Origin: Poteriospumella lacustris
Lineage: Eukaryota > Sar > Chrysophyceae > Chromulinales > Dinobryaceae
NCBI GenBank assembly: GCA_008000375.1
Contig: SMOI01000059.1
Span: 1 to 64,000 of the forward strand
DNA: 64,000 nucleotides
Reading direction: 5' to 3'
A program made the position numbers and the translations under genes. This document shows positions 11,310 to 22,128 of this stretch, piece after piece; within the stretch, counting starts at the first letter, position 1; each line of letters starts with the position of its first letter. The notes below the pieces were generated by a model that did not search any database, was not told the DNA's origin, and saw only the letters and a list, made by a program, of their open reading frames with translations.

Positions 11310-12205
11310 TAGGCGCTGTTGAATTTACCGTCGTAGTGGTGAGTGCGTTTGATGAAGCGTGTTTAAAATTGATTTGTAGTGATGATGCATTTATTGTCGC
11401 AACGGTATCGAAATTAAAAGTTACAATCGATTCATAATCAATCTGGTATCATCTACAAAACGAGTGAAACATAAACAAGGCATAGACAAGAACAGTCGAA
11501 CCGATTACAATCGGGAGGCTAGTCTCTGAGCGGGGAGATGTATATATACGGTACAGTCATAGACAACTGGAGAGTCTATGCCTGTACCTCTGCGTTGGTG
11601 GGCGAAAAGGAGGACACACCGCGTGTCAGTAAGAGAGTATCAGTAGGTAGTATGAGAACTCTGACCACTGTAGCATTATTCAAATCGAACGTACCGGTAC
11701 TGTAACTGGTCACAGAGGAGAGCGGAGGTCCCGTTGTCGGTGGTTGTACATTGTCTGTGATGCATCGTCTGCATGTTGTGGTATTGCTGCACTCCTTTCT
11801 TGTACCGATCTATGTGTACAACATTGGTATTTTTAGGTACACTATATAGATTGTTTTTCAACCCATTTGGTTCTACAACAATACTGCTGATCGCAGATCG
11901 CAGATGATATCTTTCCAAGCAAGAATTCTTCTTCTTCTTTTTGTATCACCAAACGAATCACATTCAAGAGAGATTTCTGAAGTAAAGTGGATTCGAAAGG
12001 ATTCTTAGAAGGCCGGCTTCTGCTGACAGGACGACGAATACGTAGAGATTTCTCTCGTGAAATGCAAACCAGCAGCGAGGTGAGAAGAACCGCGTTTAAT
12101 TGTGATTGATATCTACTATCTCACGAGACCAGAAATGCATAGATCACCCAAGCCGCTGCGATCCCTCCTCAAGATGACGCGGATCACACGTACTGTCCGT
12201 TATCC
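11310..12205. other. Gap: nothing identifiable
   Basis: Intergenic. TATATATA at about 11540 and scattered AT-rich stretches. No gene or repeat recognised. Confidence 0.5.
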
Positions 12206-12835
12206 ATGGTGGTGGATTTGTGTCTGTTCCGCGTCGTGAGCGATCTCTGTGGCGGCCGAGTGCTACCGTTTGGGGTCCGTCAGATCATCAAGGACTATAC
12301 CTTTGAGGTGTTTGATAACCAAACGTTACCAATGGCAGTGAGACTGTGGTGTGAAGACCGTGCGACCGCTCGGCAGCGATTTGGCGAGATCAACGACTGG
12401 GACGTGAGCAGGGTCACCAATATGGCGTCACTGTTCGGTTCAAGACCCACATTCAACGATCGTATCGATCATTGGGACGTGGGGCGCGTCGTTTCGATGA
12501 AAAATATGTTCGCATTTGCGGTGGCATTCAACCAACCGCTGGCGTCGTGGAACGTTAGTCAGGTTACCAACATGACCGGTATGTTCGCCCGTGCCACCGC
12601 TTTCAATCAGCCACTAGACACGTGGAACGTCAGTCAGGTGACCAATATGACGACGATGTTCACCGGGGCGTCGTCGTTCAATCAGCCACTCTCCTCGTGG
12701 GATGTGAGTTGCGTCACCGACATGAGCCACATGTTCAGCCGCGCCTCGTCGTTCAATCAGTCGTTATCCACGTGGGATGTGAGTCGCGTCAAGAATGCAC
12801 CGTCGTCGTTACAACAACACCAACAAGCGAGATGA
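12206..12835 (+). CDS. BspA-like (DUF285) repeat protein 1, short
   Basis: A 209-residue protein. Residues 1-75 form a module shared by all members here: DLCLFRVV, LPFGVRQIIKDY, then LW and a YG/FG-EINDWDVS junction. About five 25-residue repeats follow with the signature FNQPLxxWxVSxVTxMxxMF, the DUF285/BspA-type leucine-rich-like repeat. In other organisms such repeats build solenoid binding surfaces, often on the cell surface; here no signal peptide or membrane span is seen, so an intracellular location is inferred. The last repeat breaks off at VSRVKNAPSS followed by a Gln-rich end, so the gene may be truncated at its 3' side. It lies 742 bp before a longer paralogue on the same strand. 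Confidence 0.8.
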   Translation: MVVDLCLFRVVSDLCGGRVLPFGVRQIIKDYTFEVFDNQTLPMAVRLWCEDRATARQRFGEINDWDVSRVTNMASLFGSRPTFNDRIDHWDVGRVVSMKNMFAFAVAFNQPLASWNVSQVTNMTGMFARATAFNQPLDTWNVSQVTNMTTMFTGASSFNQPLSSWDVSCVTDMSHMFSRASSFNQSLSTWDVSRVKNAPSSLQQHQQAR

Positions 12836-13577
12836 GACTCGCGCAGCTCTGATTCTGCGTGATGGAGAAGTTGACCACGTCGATCGTTGCGCCTGTCGAT
12901 GAGTGTCAATGTGCGGCGAGGTGGACCATTCCCTGTATCCCACGTCTGCAGTCCCACGTCTGCAGTCCAATGTCGGCTAATTGCGTTGTCATTTTAACAT
13001 ACGGGGCAAGTCAACGTTTGCGTAAATAGGGACTCCTGGCGGCACAGAGGAGAGGTCACTGGAGCATAGAGGGTGTTCTCTCTCTCTCTTGTTTCTCCTG
13101 TAGAACGCGATCTACGCCTGCAGTTTTACGTCAGTCATCCAGCTATCTGTCTCAACTACTAACTACCTCCTCTTATTGACAACCCCATTGATGTGTTTGC
13201 TACGCGCCCGGCTCACGCCACTAATAGCGACACACGCCACGGGTCACTGGGAATACACTCTGCACACGGTGGACGTTCATCCTGCATCCCACGAGAAGCG
13301 AGCTCTAAAAACAATAAGAGCACTGAATGTGAAAATATTGATTGATGGCACGCCACAAACAAGCCAAGGGGTGGTGGGTACGTTACCGTTGTGGGTAGCC
13401 GCACTGGGCAGCGGGTTGTGGGTCTATACCTTGTACGTTTGCATTGCATTATTGTATAGTACACGTTGTTCATATTTCGTCCGACCGTCAAACTGAAGAT
13501 GATTCTCATAGTTAAATAGCTCCAGGCGCTTTCATTATGGGGCGAACGGGATCGATCATCAACACTCACGCGCCATC
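12836..13577. other. Gap: spacer between BspA-like genes
   Basis: No gene recognised. A tandem copy of CACGTCTGCAGTCC occurs at about 12940-12967, and a short TC-rich tract at about 13075-13090. Confidence 0.5.
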
Positions 13578-14736
13578 ATGCCAACCAGAGCTGAACCACA
13601 AGACAATGCGCCTCGCTCCGAACCGGTCATCGCGATGGTGTTGGATTTGTGTCTGTACCGCGTCGTGACCGAGCGTTGTGAAGGCCGAGTTTTGCCGTAC
13701 GCCGTTCGACAAATGATCAAGGACTATGCATGGGTGACATTTGACAACGACACGCTTCGAATAGCCGCACGACTGTGGTGCCGCGATCAAGCGACCGCGC
13801 GTGAACGATACGGCGAGATCAACGATTGGGACGTGAGCAGGGTAACCAATATGGCGTCACTGTTCAGCCGTAGCACTTTCAACGATTGCATATGTCGTTG
13901 GGATGTACGAAACATCACGTCGATGAGAGGCATGTTTGCGTTCGCGCGACAGTTCAACCAGCCGCTGGTCACTTGGAACGTTGGCCACGTGACCACGATG
14001 AGTAGCATGTTCCAAGGCGCCACGTCCTTCAATCAACCGTTGGAAACCTTGGATATGCGTCACGTCACTGATATCAGCGGGATGTTTGATGGGGCAGCAT
14101 CGTTCAACCAGCCGCTCTCGACGTGGAACGTGCATCACGTGCGGAGTATGAGCCGTACGTTTGACGGGGCTGAGACTTTCAACCAGCCGTTGTCCACGTG
14201 GAATGTGAGTCAGGTCAACGATATGAGCTACCTGTTCTTCGGGGCGTCCTCGTTCAACCAGCCGTTGTCCACGTGGGACGTACGACAGGTGACGACGATG
14301 CGTGGCATGTTCAGCGGCGCCACGTCGTTTGATCAACCGTTGGCCCCCTGGGATGTGCGCGCCGTCACGGACATGAGTTACATGTTTAGTCGCGCGTTGG
14401 TGTTCAATCAGTCGTTGTTGAAGTGGGAGGTGAGCCGTGTGACGAACCTGAGCGGTATGTGGTGTGGCGCCGTGTCCTTCGACCAGCCGCTGGACGCGTG
14501 GAACGTGTCGCCAGGTCACCGATATGACGAATCTGTTCAATGGAGCGGTGTCGTTCAATCAGCCGCTCTCCTCGTCGTGGGACGTGCGCCAGGTCACGAG
14601 TATGAGTGGTATGTTTCTGGGCGCGTCGAAGTTCAACCAGCCGTTGGACACCTGGCGGGTGGACGGTGGTGGTGGTGGGGGGGGGGGAGCGGGCAGAGGT
14701 GAGCCAGGTTCACTGATACATGGCTCGGGCAGTTGA
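13578..14736 (+). pseudogene. BspA-like (DUF285) repeat protein 2, frameshifted near 3' end
   Basis: Starts MPTRAEPQDNAPRSE, followed by the family module (VLDLCLYRVVTERCEGRVL, VRQMIKDYAW, EINDWDVSRVTNM) and about ten 25-residue repeats. At about 14506-14508 one extra T shifts the frame: the original frame leaves the repeat after AWNVS and stops at 14702, while the next frame resumes the repeat exactly (VTDMTNLFNGAVSFNQPL) until a poly-Gly stretch encoded by GGT and an 11-G run (14677-14687), ending at 14736. A serine codon is also duplicated in PLSSSWDV. Either a recent pseudogene or a one-base consensus error; the repeats on both sides look under normal constraint. No signal peptide. Confidence 0.75.
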
Positions 14737-15232
14737 CGCGTTGGTGAGTGCCACGGATAACAGCCTTGCCATGGAGGTTGCGGGGGATCTTCGACTGACC
14801 AAGGCGAATGGCAACTGCGACTGGTTCGTAGATGGGAAGGCTTCTGGCCGACGGATGGGGGCCGCGTCCTGTCGTAAGTCCTCTTGGCCTCCTGGGACGA
14901 TTCGTCGAATCGGCCAGCCCCTCCCCACAACGCAAGCGTATGGTCGGTGGTCGGTGGTTGATGCGACCACAGCTTAGGCCTGCTTTGAATGTTTGTTAGC
15001 TCCCTTCGGTATACTTGGTCAAACAAGGCATCGACTTGTTCATTGTTCGATAGCTTCTGTTGACCGGAAGTCCCACCTCTCTACCTTTGGTTGTCCGTTC
15101 TGCCCACCAAACGGACAGGGTCTACGTGCAGTACGTACTGTAGTCGAGCGCGAGAGAGGGGCTTCATGAAGTACTTCGAGAGATTACACGGAGAAAGGTC
15201 GTACATGCACGATCGTCCGATGGGGCGTGCAT
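14737..15232. other. Gap: includes effector 3' flank repeat
   Basis: No gene. About 15095-15225 matches the 3'-flanking block at 700-870 and 5660-5800, marking the edge of the third effector unit. Confidence 0.5.
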
Positions 15233-17589
15233 CTACGGTGCACCGTCGTTGTCCTCATCGTCGCTATCCTCATCGTCGCTGTCCTTATCGGCGTCGTCCT
15301 CATGTGCTGCGCTAGACGTGGTCGCCAAAGTGGTCGTCATTGGTGACTTCCTGGCTTTTTCGCGTATCCTGGTTTTCTTCCTGGCTTCGCGTATCCTAAG
15401 CAATCAGTAGTCACAGCACAAGGCACAGCAGGTGTTGCATGAGAATTCACGGCACACAATGCGTCAGGTGCGTCCACCGGCATTCAGGAACTTACGTGGC
15501 CGCCAAGCGATCAGATCGCTCTTCTTCTCGGACAGTGACTCGTCTGACTCTGGTGCAGGGTGTCACCGTCCAGCTGCTGCGCGTCACATTCATAAAAGCT
15601 GCCCTAGAACCGGACGTGGTGACGACGTCTCGTTTCCAGGCGGGTGGCCGAGGTGACCTTGGTGCGCTCCGAATTGTCCGTTGGGTACCCCGGGTCGTGA
15701 TACCGTTCCCAGGCGGTCAGCCACCTGGTCGGTGTCTTGGCGTCATCTAGGAGAAGAGTGCTTGAGACTTCCTCCGCGAACTGATAAGGTGGCGTGGTGC
15801 GACGGGAACTAGAATTCGTGTTCCATGGGATCGGCTCTTTTCAATGGAAACGGCGCAACAAAGTTCTTATACGGATGGTTTGTAAAGTTTAGTTCTGATT
15901 ACCAGATGGTTTGTAACGTTTAGTTCTGATTACCACCTTTGTGGCTTCGCTTTCATCGACTTGTCATACTCGTCATACGCAGACTTACCGTCCAGCAGCT
16001 GCTGCGCGTACGGTGCGTAGAAATGTCTCCGTGCACTCCAGGCCATGCACAGCAGCGTAAATGAGAAACTCCGGGTCCATCGTGCTGTCCGCCAGTAAAC
16101 TTGCCGCATGGTCCGACAGGAACTTGAATGCGCAGGTCTTCTTTGGCTTCTCGGGGTCGACGGCGCCGCGGCCCAATGGATACGGCGCAACAAAGTACTG
16201 CAAGGCGGGAGGGATGTTGAACTTCGTGAGACGGGCAATGGCATGACTGGTGCCCACTGTTGTGGCTATCGCGTCCATCGACTTGATATACTCGTCAAAC
16301 GCACTTTGCCTAGAAAACACTTGGCGCACCAACGGTCCCACGATACCCACGCGGTCCAACAAGACCTCCACCACCTTGTCCCACTCTCTCTCACACCCCA
16401 GGCGAACGCACAGCTGCTCGGGATCCGCCTCGAACATCACCTTCGCCATCAGTAGCACCTCCTCCGGCTCATGGGGCCGCACGAGGAGAAATATGCACGA
16501 TCCGCTTTTGTCGATGGTTTTGAGAGTTGTCTTGACCATACGCGAGGACAACGCAATGAAGGTCGGAATGGATACAATGGGATCCTTCTCGCGTTCTGCT
16601 AGTTCCAGAAACAATACCGGTGGCTTCGTCTCGGTTAGCATCTGTTGACGTGCCCAAAACCGACTGAAGTCTTCCACATCTTCCAACGTTTTGCCTGGTA
16701 ACATCTCACACTCCACTCTCCCTGCGGTCGCATTCCACGTGTACAGGAACAGCTGCCCATCCACACGATGCGCCACCTTCGTCGGCCATTCGCTGTCCTC
16801 GCCGTCGCCCAAGTTCCGTAGGAACTCCAACAACACGAAGTTGGCTTCGGTGGACTTACCGATGCCGGGAGGGCCGCACCAGATGGCATGGTCACCTTCT
16901 TTCAGGGTGGTAATAGTCTTCGCGAAGCGCGACTGGTCGATCGGCCGGATACGTCGGAAGATGAGGTCGGTACCGACCGCATCACGTTGCTTCGGCGAGT
17001 CGAAGAACGACGGAAACATTCCCAATGTACGAGGAAAGTGGCACACCTCGAGCTTCTCCCGCTCTCCCTCTCCAGTGACGTTGAAAAACGTCATACGGTC
17101 GCACGGCAGAATCGATAATAATCCATCCATCGCGTGTGGAATCCAATGGGCGGTGTGTACCGCGTTCGCCAGCCGAACGGCCTGGGGCTTCAGTTGGGAA
17201 CCCGGTTCAATTCCTCCGAAGTTAGTGCCAGGCTGGCTACCCGTGTTCCACCTGATGATATTGCCCACCACTGCCGGTTCGGAAACAGTTTCTAGCTGCA
17301 CCAATAGATTTTTGGTACGATTGGTGCCATTGCCATCGCTTCCGCCGCTGTCACGATCGCCTGCGACAGCTGTGAACCGCAACGCTTCGCGAAAGGAAAT
17401 CTTCTTCGCCAGTTGCAAGTTCGATCTTCGCGCCACATGGACCAACCTTCCTGTGCCAGAATGTTAGACATATCAGGGTTCATCCGTTCCTCCGTCGCCG
17501 CTCTACTCACCTGCAGATTGGAATGCCAGTGCAACAGTCGCGATGGCGACCAACAAGCATATGCAAGTCTTCATGGTATTCTTTGTCAT
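15233..17589 (-). pseudogene. Crinkler/RHS-type effector, copy 3, with signal-peptide exon, degenerate 3' half
   Basis: Exon 1 (17589-17511) encodes MTKNTMKTCICLLVAIATVA and then LAF, a typical signal peptide. A 60-nt intron (17510-17451, GTGAGT to GGCACAG) leads in frame to the long exon reaching 15985, with Walker A GPPGIGKST, LFLYTWNATA and VLFLELAEREKD. The low-complexity N-terminal region of copies 1 and 2 is absent. At about 16010 the same deletion junction as in copy 1 occurs (TETFLRTV then QQL) and the frame ends. Homology nevertheless continues in order: about 15790-15650 (QFAEEVSSTLLLDDAK), 15600-15545 (DAQQLDGDTLHQSQT) and SEKKSDLIA near 15520. An intron follows (15495-15396), then a terminal exon (15395-15233) with basic IREARKK and a long acidic Asp/Glu tail. 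The 3' half has deletions and frameshifts. An intact ancestor would have been secreted. Confidence 0.65.
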
Positions 17590-18125
17590 GTTCTGAAGGA
17601 AGAATCAAGAATGTCCTTTGCGTTGTGTTTCTTATCTGTGGGGAATGGAAATCAGATTGATTGCAGAGCGCCCTTGGCACTCGCCGACGCCGCCTAATTA
17701 GGCGGGTGAAAGTGGTTTCGCAGACATGTACATGAGAAGTTGGTCATATATGCATATATGCATATAGCTAAACCACAACGTGTCCACTCCTCTGCTCGCA
17801 TTCCGTCGTCGTCATCATGTCTCCTCTTGACATACAGCCACTGTACTCATCACAATCCCGTTTCACTTGTACCGGTAACCGGTAGTCAGTCTCGGCTGAA
17901 AGTCTGATCTCGTATCAAGAAAACCGTGCGGTACTCCAGTCTGCAACGAATCGCTCCACAGGTACACTGTGTAACTTCACTCAAGTTGGCAAATATACCC
18001 GTAGAGGGTATGAGGAGACGCACGGGGATCTTTAATTGACAACGACACCGACGGTGCCCCTGGCTACCACGGGCTGGCTACCAGAGGATCCCCTCCCACT
18101 AAACACATCTCCAGAGTGTGTGGAA
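17590..18125. other. Gap: upstream of effector copy 3
   Basis: No gene. A self-complementary TATATGCATATATGCATATA tract lies at about 17747-17766 and an ACCGGTAACCGGT palindrome near 17870-17883. These lie 160-300 bp before the signal-peptide exon and may belong to its promoter; that is only positional inference. Confidence 0.4.
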
Positions 18126-20129
18126 CTACGACGCTTCTCGACACATACCCACCACGTTGGTGTCACTGCTCACCGCCGTCCAACGGTTCAGCGGCTGGTT
18201 GAACGCCGCCGCGCCTTGAAACATACCCGACATGTCCCTGACATTGCTCACGTCCCATTGCCCCAGCGGCTGGTTGAACGCCACTGCCCCATAGAACATA
18301 CCCGACACGGTCACGACGTGGCTGACGTCCCAGTGGCCCAGCGGCTGGTCGAAGGCCAACGCGCCGTAGAACATATGCGACATGTTCGTGACGCTACTCA
18401 CCGCCCATGAGCCCAGCGGCTGATTGAACCGCGAGGCTCCTTGAAACAGGCCGCCCATGTTGGCGACGTGGCGGACGTCCCACCGGTCCAACGGCTGGTT
18501 GAACGACGCGGCTCCTGCGAAACACGCAGCGAAGGTGCGGACACTGCTGACGTCCCAGTGTCCCAGCGGCTGGTTGAACGACGATGCCTCCGCAAACAGC
18601 GAGGCCATCTCCGTGACGTTGCGCACGTCCCATGTGTCCAACGGTTGGTTGAACGACGAGGCTTTAGCGAACAGTCCCGCCAGCGTGGTCACGCGACTCA
18701 CATCCCATCGCCCCAGCGGCTGATTGAACGACGTGGCCCCGTGAAACATGCCGCTCATATCCGAGACCGTCCCCACGTCCCACGCTTCCAGCGACTGGTT
18801 AAACGCCGTCGCGCCTTGAAACATGCCACCCATCGTCGTGACGTTGCCCACCGCCCATTGGTGGAGCGGCTGGTTGAACACCGCCGCTCCGTGAAACATA
18901 TTGGACATGTCCGTGACGCTGCTGACGTCCCATGTGCCCAGCGACTGGTCGAAGGCCAACGCGCCGTCGAACATATGCGACATGTTCGTGACGCCGCTTA
19001 CGACCCATGAGCCCAGCGGCTGATTGAACGACGAGGCTCCTTGAAACAGGCCGCCCATGTTGGCGACGTGGCGGACGTCCCACCGGTCCAGCGGCTGGTT
19101 AAACACCCGCGCTCCACAAAACATGCGCGCGATGGTTGTGGCGTTCCTCGTGTTCCATTGCGCAAGCGGCTGGTTGAACGACGTCGCGTCATGAAACATA
19201 CCCGACAGGTTCGTGACGTTGCTCACCGCCCACCGGTCCAGCGGCTGGTTGAACGATAAGGCTCCGTGGAACAGATTCGACATATCCGTGACACTGCGGA
19301 CGTCCCAGTGGCCCAGCGGCTGGTTGAAGGATTCTGCGCCATCGAAGAGACGAGACATGTTCTGGACATGGCTCACGGTCCAACGGTCGAGTGGCTGGTC
19401 GAAGGCAGAGGCCCTGTGGAACAGACGCGACATGTCCACGACGTGGCGGACGTCCCAGTGGCCCAGCGGTTGGTTGAACGACACGGCTCCTTCGAACAAC
19501 GCGGTCATATGTTGGACGTGGCGCACATTCCAATGGCCCAGCGGCTGGTTGAAGGCGGAAGCGCCGTAGAACATGCGCGATACGTTCGTGACGTGGCGGA
19601 CGTCCCAACGGTCCAGCGGCTGGTTGAACGACGAGGCTTTAGATAGCATAGCCGACATGTCCGTGACGTGGCTGACGTCCCAACGGTCCAGTGGCTGGTT
19701 GAACGATGACGCTCCAGCGAACGTACCAGCCATGTTGGTGACGCTGCTGACACACCAACTGTCGAGCGGCTGGTTGAACGACGAGGCTCCAGCAAACATG
19801 CCCGCCATGTTCGTGACGCTGCTCATATTCCAGCTGCGTATATCTGAATTGAACGCGGGTTGATTGAAACAGAGGCGCGATGTGTCGGTGACGCCGGTCA
19901 GGTCCCAGTGTGCCATTGGTCCATATTGCGATTCGGCTTGCTGTTTATCAGAGAACCACAATGCTACGGCTGACCGAAGAGAGTCATTGGTGAAGGGCGT
20001 CTTGACCAGGTCGAGGCAAATGTCTTCCGCACTCAGCACGGACATTGATCCGACAGCGTCGGGTACGGAGCAGACGCTTCTTGTTGTTTCGCTGCCACGT
20101 TCTTGTTCTTGTTCTTGTGGAGCGTCCAT
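18126..20129 (-). CDS. BspA-like (DUF285) repeat protein 3, about 23 repeats
   Basis: About 667 aa from the first in-frame ATG (20129). The open frame extends 195 nt further upstream without an ATG, so a 5' exon is possible. The N-terminus contains a Gln/Glu run (APQEQEQERG) and a diverged family module (DICLDLVKTPFTNDSLRSAV, ALWF, YGPMAHWDLTGV). About 23 repeats of exactly 25 residues (75 bp) follow: FNQPLxxWDVxxVxxMxxMFxGA. Two blocks near 18330-18500 and 18930-19100 are nearly identical at a 600-bp offset, so eight repeats were duplicated as a unit. No signal peptide or membrane segment. Long opposite-strand frames here are by-products of the regular 75-bp repeat. Probably a solenoid binding protein; partner unknown. 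Confidence 0.8.
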   Translation of the reverse strand: MDAPQEQEQERGSETTRSVCSVPDAVGSMSVLSAEDICLDLVKTPFTNDSLRSAVALWFSDKQQAESQYGPMAHWDLTGVTDTSRLCFNQPAFNSDIRSWNMSSVTNMAGMFAGASSFNQPLDSWCVSSVTNMAGTFAGASSFNQPLDRWDVSHVTDMSAMLSKASSFNQPLDRWDVRHVTNVSRMFYGASAFNQPLGHWNVRHVQHMTALFEGAVSFNQPLGHWDVRHVVDMSRLFHRASAFDQPLDRWTVSHVQNMSRLFDGAESFNQPLGHWDVRSVTDMSNLFHGALSFNQPLDRWAVSNVTNLSGMFHDATSFNQPLAQWNTRNATTIARMFCGARVFNQPLDRWDVRHVANMGGLFQGASSFNQPLGSWVVSGVTNMSHMFDGALAFDQSLGTWDVSSVTDMSNMFHGAAVFNQPLHQWAVGNVTTMGGMFQGATAFNQSLEAWDVGTVSDMSGMFHGATSFNQPLGRWDVSRVTTLAGLFAKASSFNQPLDTWDVRNVTEMASLFAEASSFNQPLGHWDVSSVRTFAACFAGAASFNQPLDRWDVRHVANMGGLFQGASRFNQPLGSWAVSSVTNMSHMFYGALAFDQPLGHWDVSHVVTVSGMFYGAVAFNQPLGQWDVSNVRDMSGMFQGAAAFNQPLNRWTAVSSDTNVVGMCREAS

Positions 20130-20528
20130 AGCTCGCTGCACTTCCTTCGGCGCATTGGAAGGATCTGAAAGTACTCCAGAAGAACATGGGGTGCATGGGG
20201 TCCATATTCTCTTGCACACGGTTATATTAGTAGCAGTAACGTCAGCATGATGATGATCAGATAAGATGGACGACAAAATATGCTGCGAAGAATGTGGAGA
20301 AGAAGCGCTCTGGGCCTGCGTCAAGGTACGTGGGCGTTTCGATTATTCACCGTCAGCAGCAGGAGAAGACGAAGTGATCGGTGATCGGTGACCGGCAGGA
20401 ATCGACGCCGCGTGGATCGAATCTTCTCAGGTGGATCTTCTTTGTCCTGTCCAGCTGGCTGAAACTTGAGCAGAGAGTCTTAAATCACAATGCTTTATAC
20501 TGTACTGTACTGTGAATCTAAATAACGA
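20130..20528. other. Gap: divergent upstream region
   Basis: Separates the divergent BspA-like gene 3 and the Qng1 gene. The left half is an open 5' extension of the BspA-like frame; a TACTGTACTGTACTGTG tract lies near 20497-20515, just upstream of the Qng1 ATG. No other feature seen. Confidence 0.45.
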
Positions 20529-21593
20529 ATGTCGCAGGAAATGGAACGTGATAGCGCCTGGACGGTGACCGACCAAGTGCGGCGAAGTTGTGCAGCGTTC
20601 GACTCACCGCTCGTTCAAATCGACCCTGATCGCTTGGGCGCCTTCGCCGACGGGATCGACTTGGGTGCCGTCGATGTCTTTGTCCATTCTTCGGACGGAA
20701 TGTCCACGAATCGCTTCGACGACGTCATTGCGTTCCCCAGTTGGACGGACGAGGCGGGCTTCCTCGTCATCGCTCACGGCGTGGACTTCGGCTCCGGCTT
20801 CCGACCCTTGCTCCACAAGCATCGCGACGGCCTTGGCGCCTGGCTGACGATTCGATCGGGCTTGGTGCAGATGGGCCAAGCCAATCCGACGTTCGCAGCG
20901 GCGTGGCTGGCGACCTTGACCGTCTCCGACGTCCAGCGACTCTTCGACCTTTGCCGTACCGACGAAGCAGCAAGCGACCTGTTACCCTTGGCCGAACAAC
21001 TCTGTACGGTCATCCACGAGTTCGGCACGCAGTTGTCGCGTCTGGGCTTCGCGACGCCCGGCGAATACTTCGTGCACCGTCTGCGGGACAGCGACGCCTC
21101 CGCCGTGCGCCTCGTGGCGCATCTGGTGCACGACTTCCCGGTCACTTTCAACGACAGCTACACCGTCGATCGAGCTCCTGGCGTGGTCTGCTTCTACAAG
21201 AAAGCGCAGCTGGTGGTGAGCGAGGTGTACATGCGCTTTGCGGCCACGGAGCTGTCGCAGGTGACCGACATCGACGGGCTGACGGCCTTTGTCGACAACG
21301 TCGTCGTGGCCATGATGCGGATGACGGGCATTCTCACGGTGGAGGATGCCCTGGCGTCGCTGATAAATAGAGAAGAGCCGATTGCGAAAGGTTCGGAGGC
21401 GGAGATCGCGTTGCGGGCGAAGGCGCTGGACGCCGTCGAACAGGTCGTCGCGCGGGTCAACGCGACACAGGGGCGGCAGCCTGCTGTCTTGAATGCACAG
21501 CGATTGTGCAACTGGCTGTGGGGCTGTTTGGGGAAAGCCCCGGGCAATCGGCAGTTCCCGCGCCATTTGACGCCCTCCACGTCCTTCTATTAG
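20529..21593 (+). CDS. QNG1: Queuosine 5'-phosphate N-glycosylase/hydrolase (Qng1, DUF2419)
   Basis: A 354-aa single-exon protein. Family landmarks in order: CAAFDSPLVQID (21-32) at the N-terminus, GLGAWLTIRSGL (101-112), WLATLTVSDVQRLF (126-139), HDFPVTFND (201-209), VVCFYKKAQLVVSE (219-232), DIDGLTAFVD (247-256), and GSEAEIALRAKALDAVE (288-304). Qng1 releases queuine from queuosine 5'-phosphate so the base can be reused for tRNA wobble modification. That is known for the family and inferred here. The usual FADYRVPQ-like segment is replaced by FVDNVVVAM, so substrate-contacting residues may differ. The length is normal for the family (about 340). It stands alone with no partner gene nearby. 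The window encodes tRNA-Asp(GUC), a natural queuosine tRNA. Confidence 0.87.
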   Translation: MSQEMERDSAWTVTDQVRRSCAAFDSPLVQIDPDRLGAFADGIDLGAVDVFVHSSDGMSTNRFDDVIAFPSWTDEAGFLVIAHGVDFGSGFRPLLHKHRDGLGAWLTIRSGLVQMGQANPTFAAAWLATLTVSDVQRLFDLCRTDEAASDLLPLAEQLCTVIHEFGTQLSRLGFATPGEYFVHRLRDSDASAVRLVAHLVHDFPVTFNDSYTVDRAPGVVCFYKKAQLVVSEVYMRFAATELSQVTDIDGLTAFVDNVVVAMMRMTGILTVEDALASLINREEPIAKGSEAEIALRAKALDAVEQVVARVNATQGRQPAVLNAQRLCNWLWGCLGKAPGNRQFPRHLTPSTSFY

Positions 21594-22128
21594 CCCCCCA
21601 CCCCCCAAGACACCACTCACCGCCCCCGGCTTCGCTGCCTCGCTGCAGCCAAGATCCAGCCGCCCACGATCAGCAGCCTCTCTCTGCCGTGTACCGCCAC
21701 CCTCGAGGACGTCGCGTGTGTCGTCGTTGTCATCGTCCAAGCGACACCTCGAGAGGGTGAACCTCGACCTCGACCCCGCCTCAACGCTGGTGACCATCGA
21801 CGAGAGACACTTCCACCGAAGGAGCAGTGGCTATAGAATCGCTGGCCTGTTGTAAATACATAAATTGGTAGTGTGCCCTCTGTCGGGTGTTGTGTTCTTC
21901 TGTGACTAGATCCCCCCACAGGTCTCCAGCTGGCGGAATTAGGGGCCATTATTCATATTCATACAAAGACGCTGAAGGTTGGCGATGCGGGCAGAACGCT
22001 TCGGATGTGATCAACTGTACACGGTGAGGTGATGTGTGTGTTGTGTACGATGGTCCATGAAGAAGAGAGGCACAGCGGCGGTCCATGGGGAAGGCCTTCT
22101 CTCGCCCTCTACTTAGGTGTGTCATGCG
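21594..22128. other. Gap between convergent genes
   Basis: 3' region of the Qng1 gene followed by the 3' side of the minus-strand gene ending at 22129. C-rich at 21595-21610. No gene seen. Confidence 0.5.

Noticed and set aside
18126-19863. Long opposite-strand frames across BspA-like repeats (also at 31469-31939 and 43162-43986)
   Set aside because: They arise because the 75-bp repeat is a multiple of three and lacks stops in several frames. Only the sense frame carries the DUF285 consensus.
18126-20129. Regular repeats resembling a CRISPR array
   Set aside because: The 75-bp units are coding, have no unique spacers, and continue a protein repeat; the DNA is eukaryotic.
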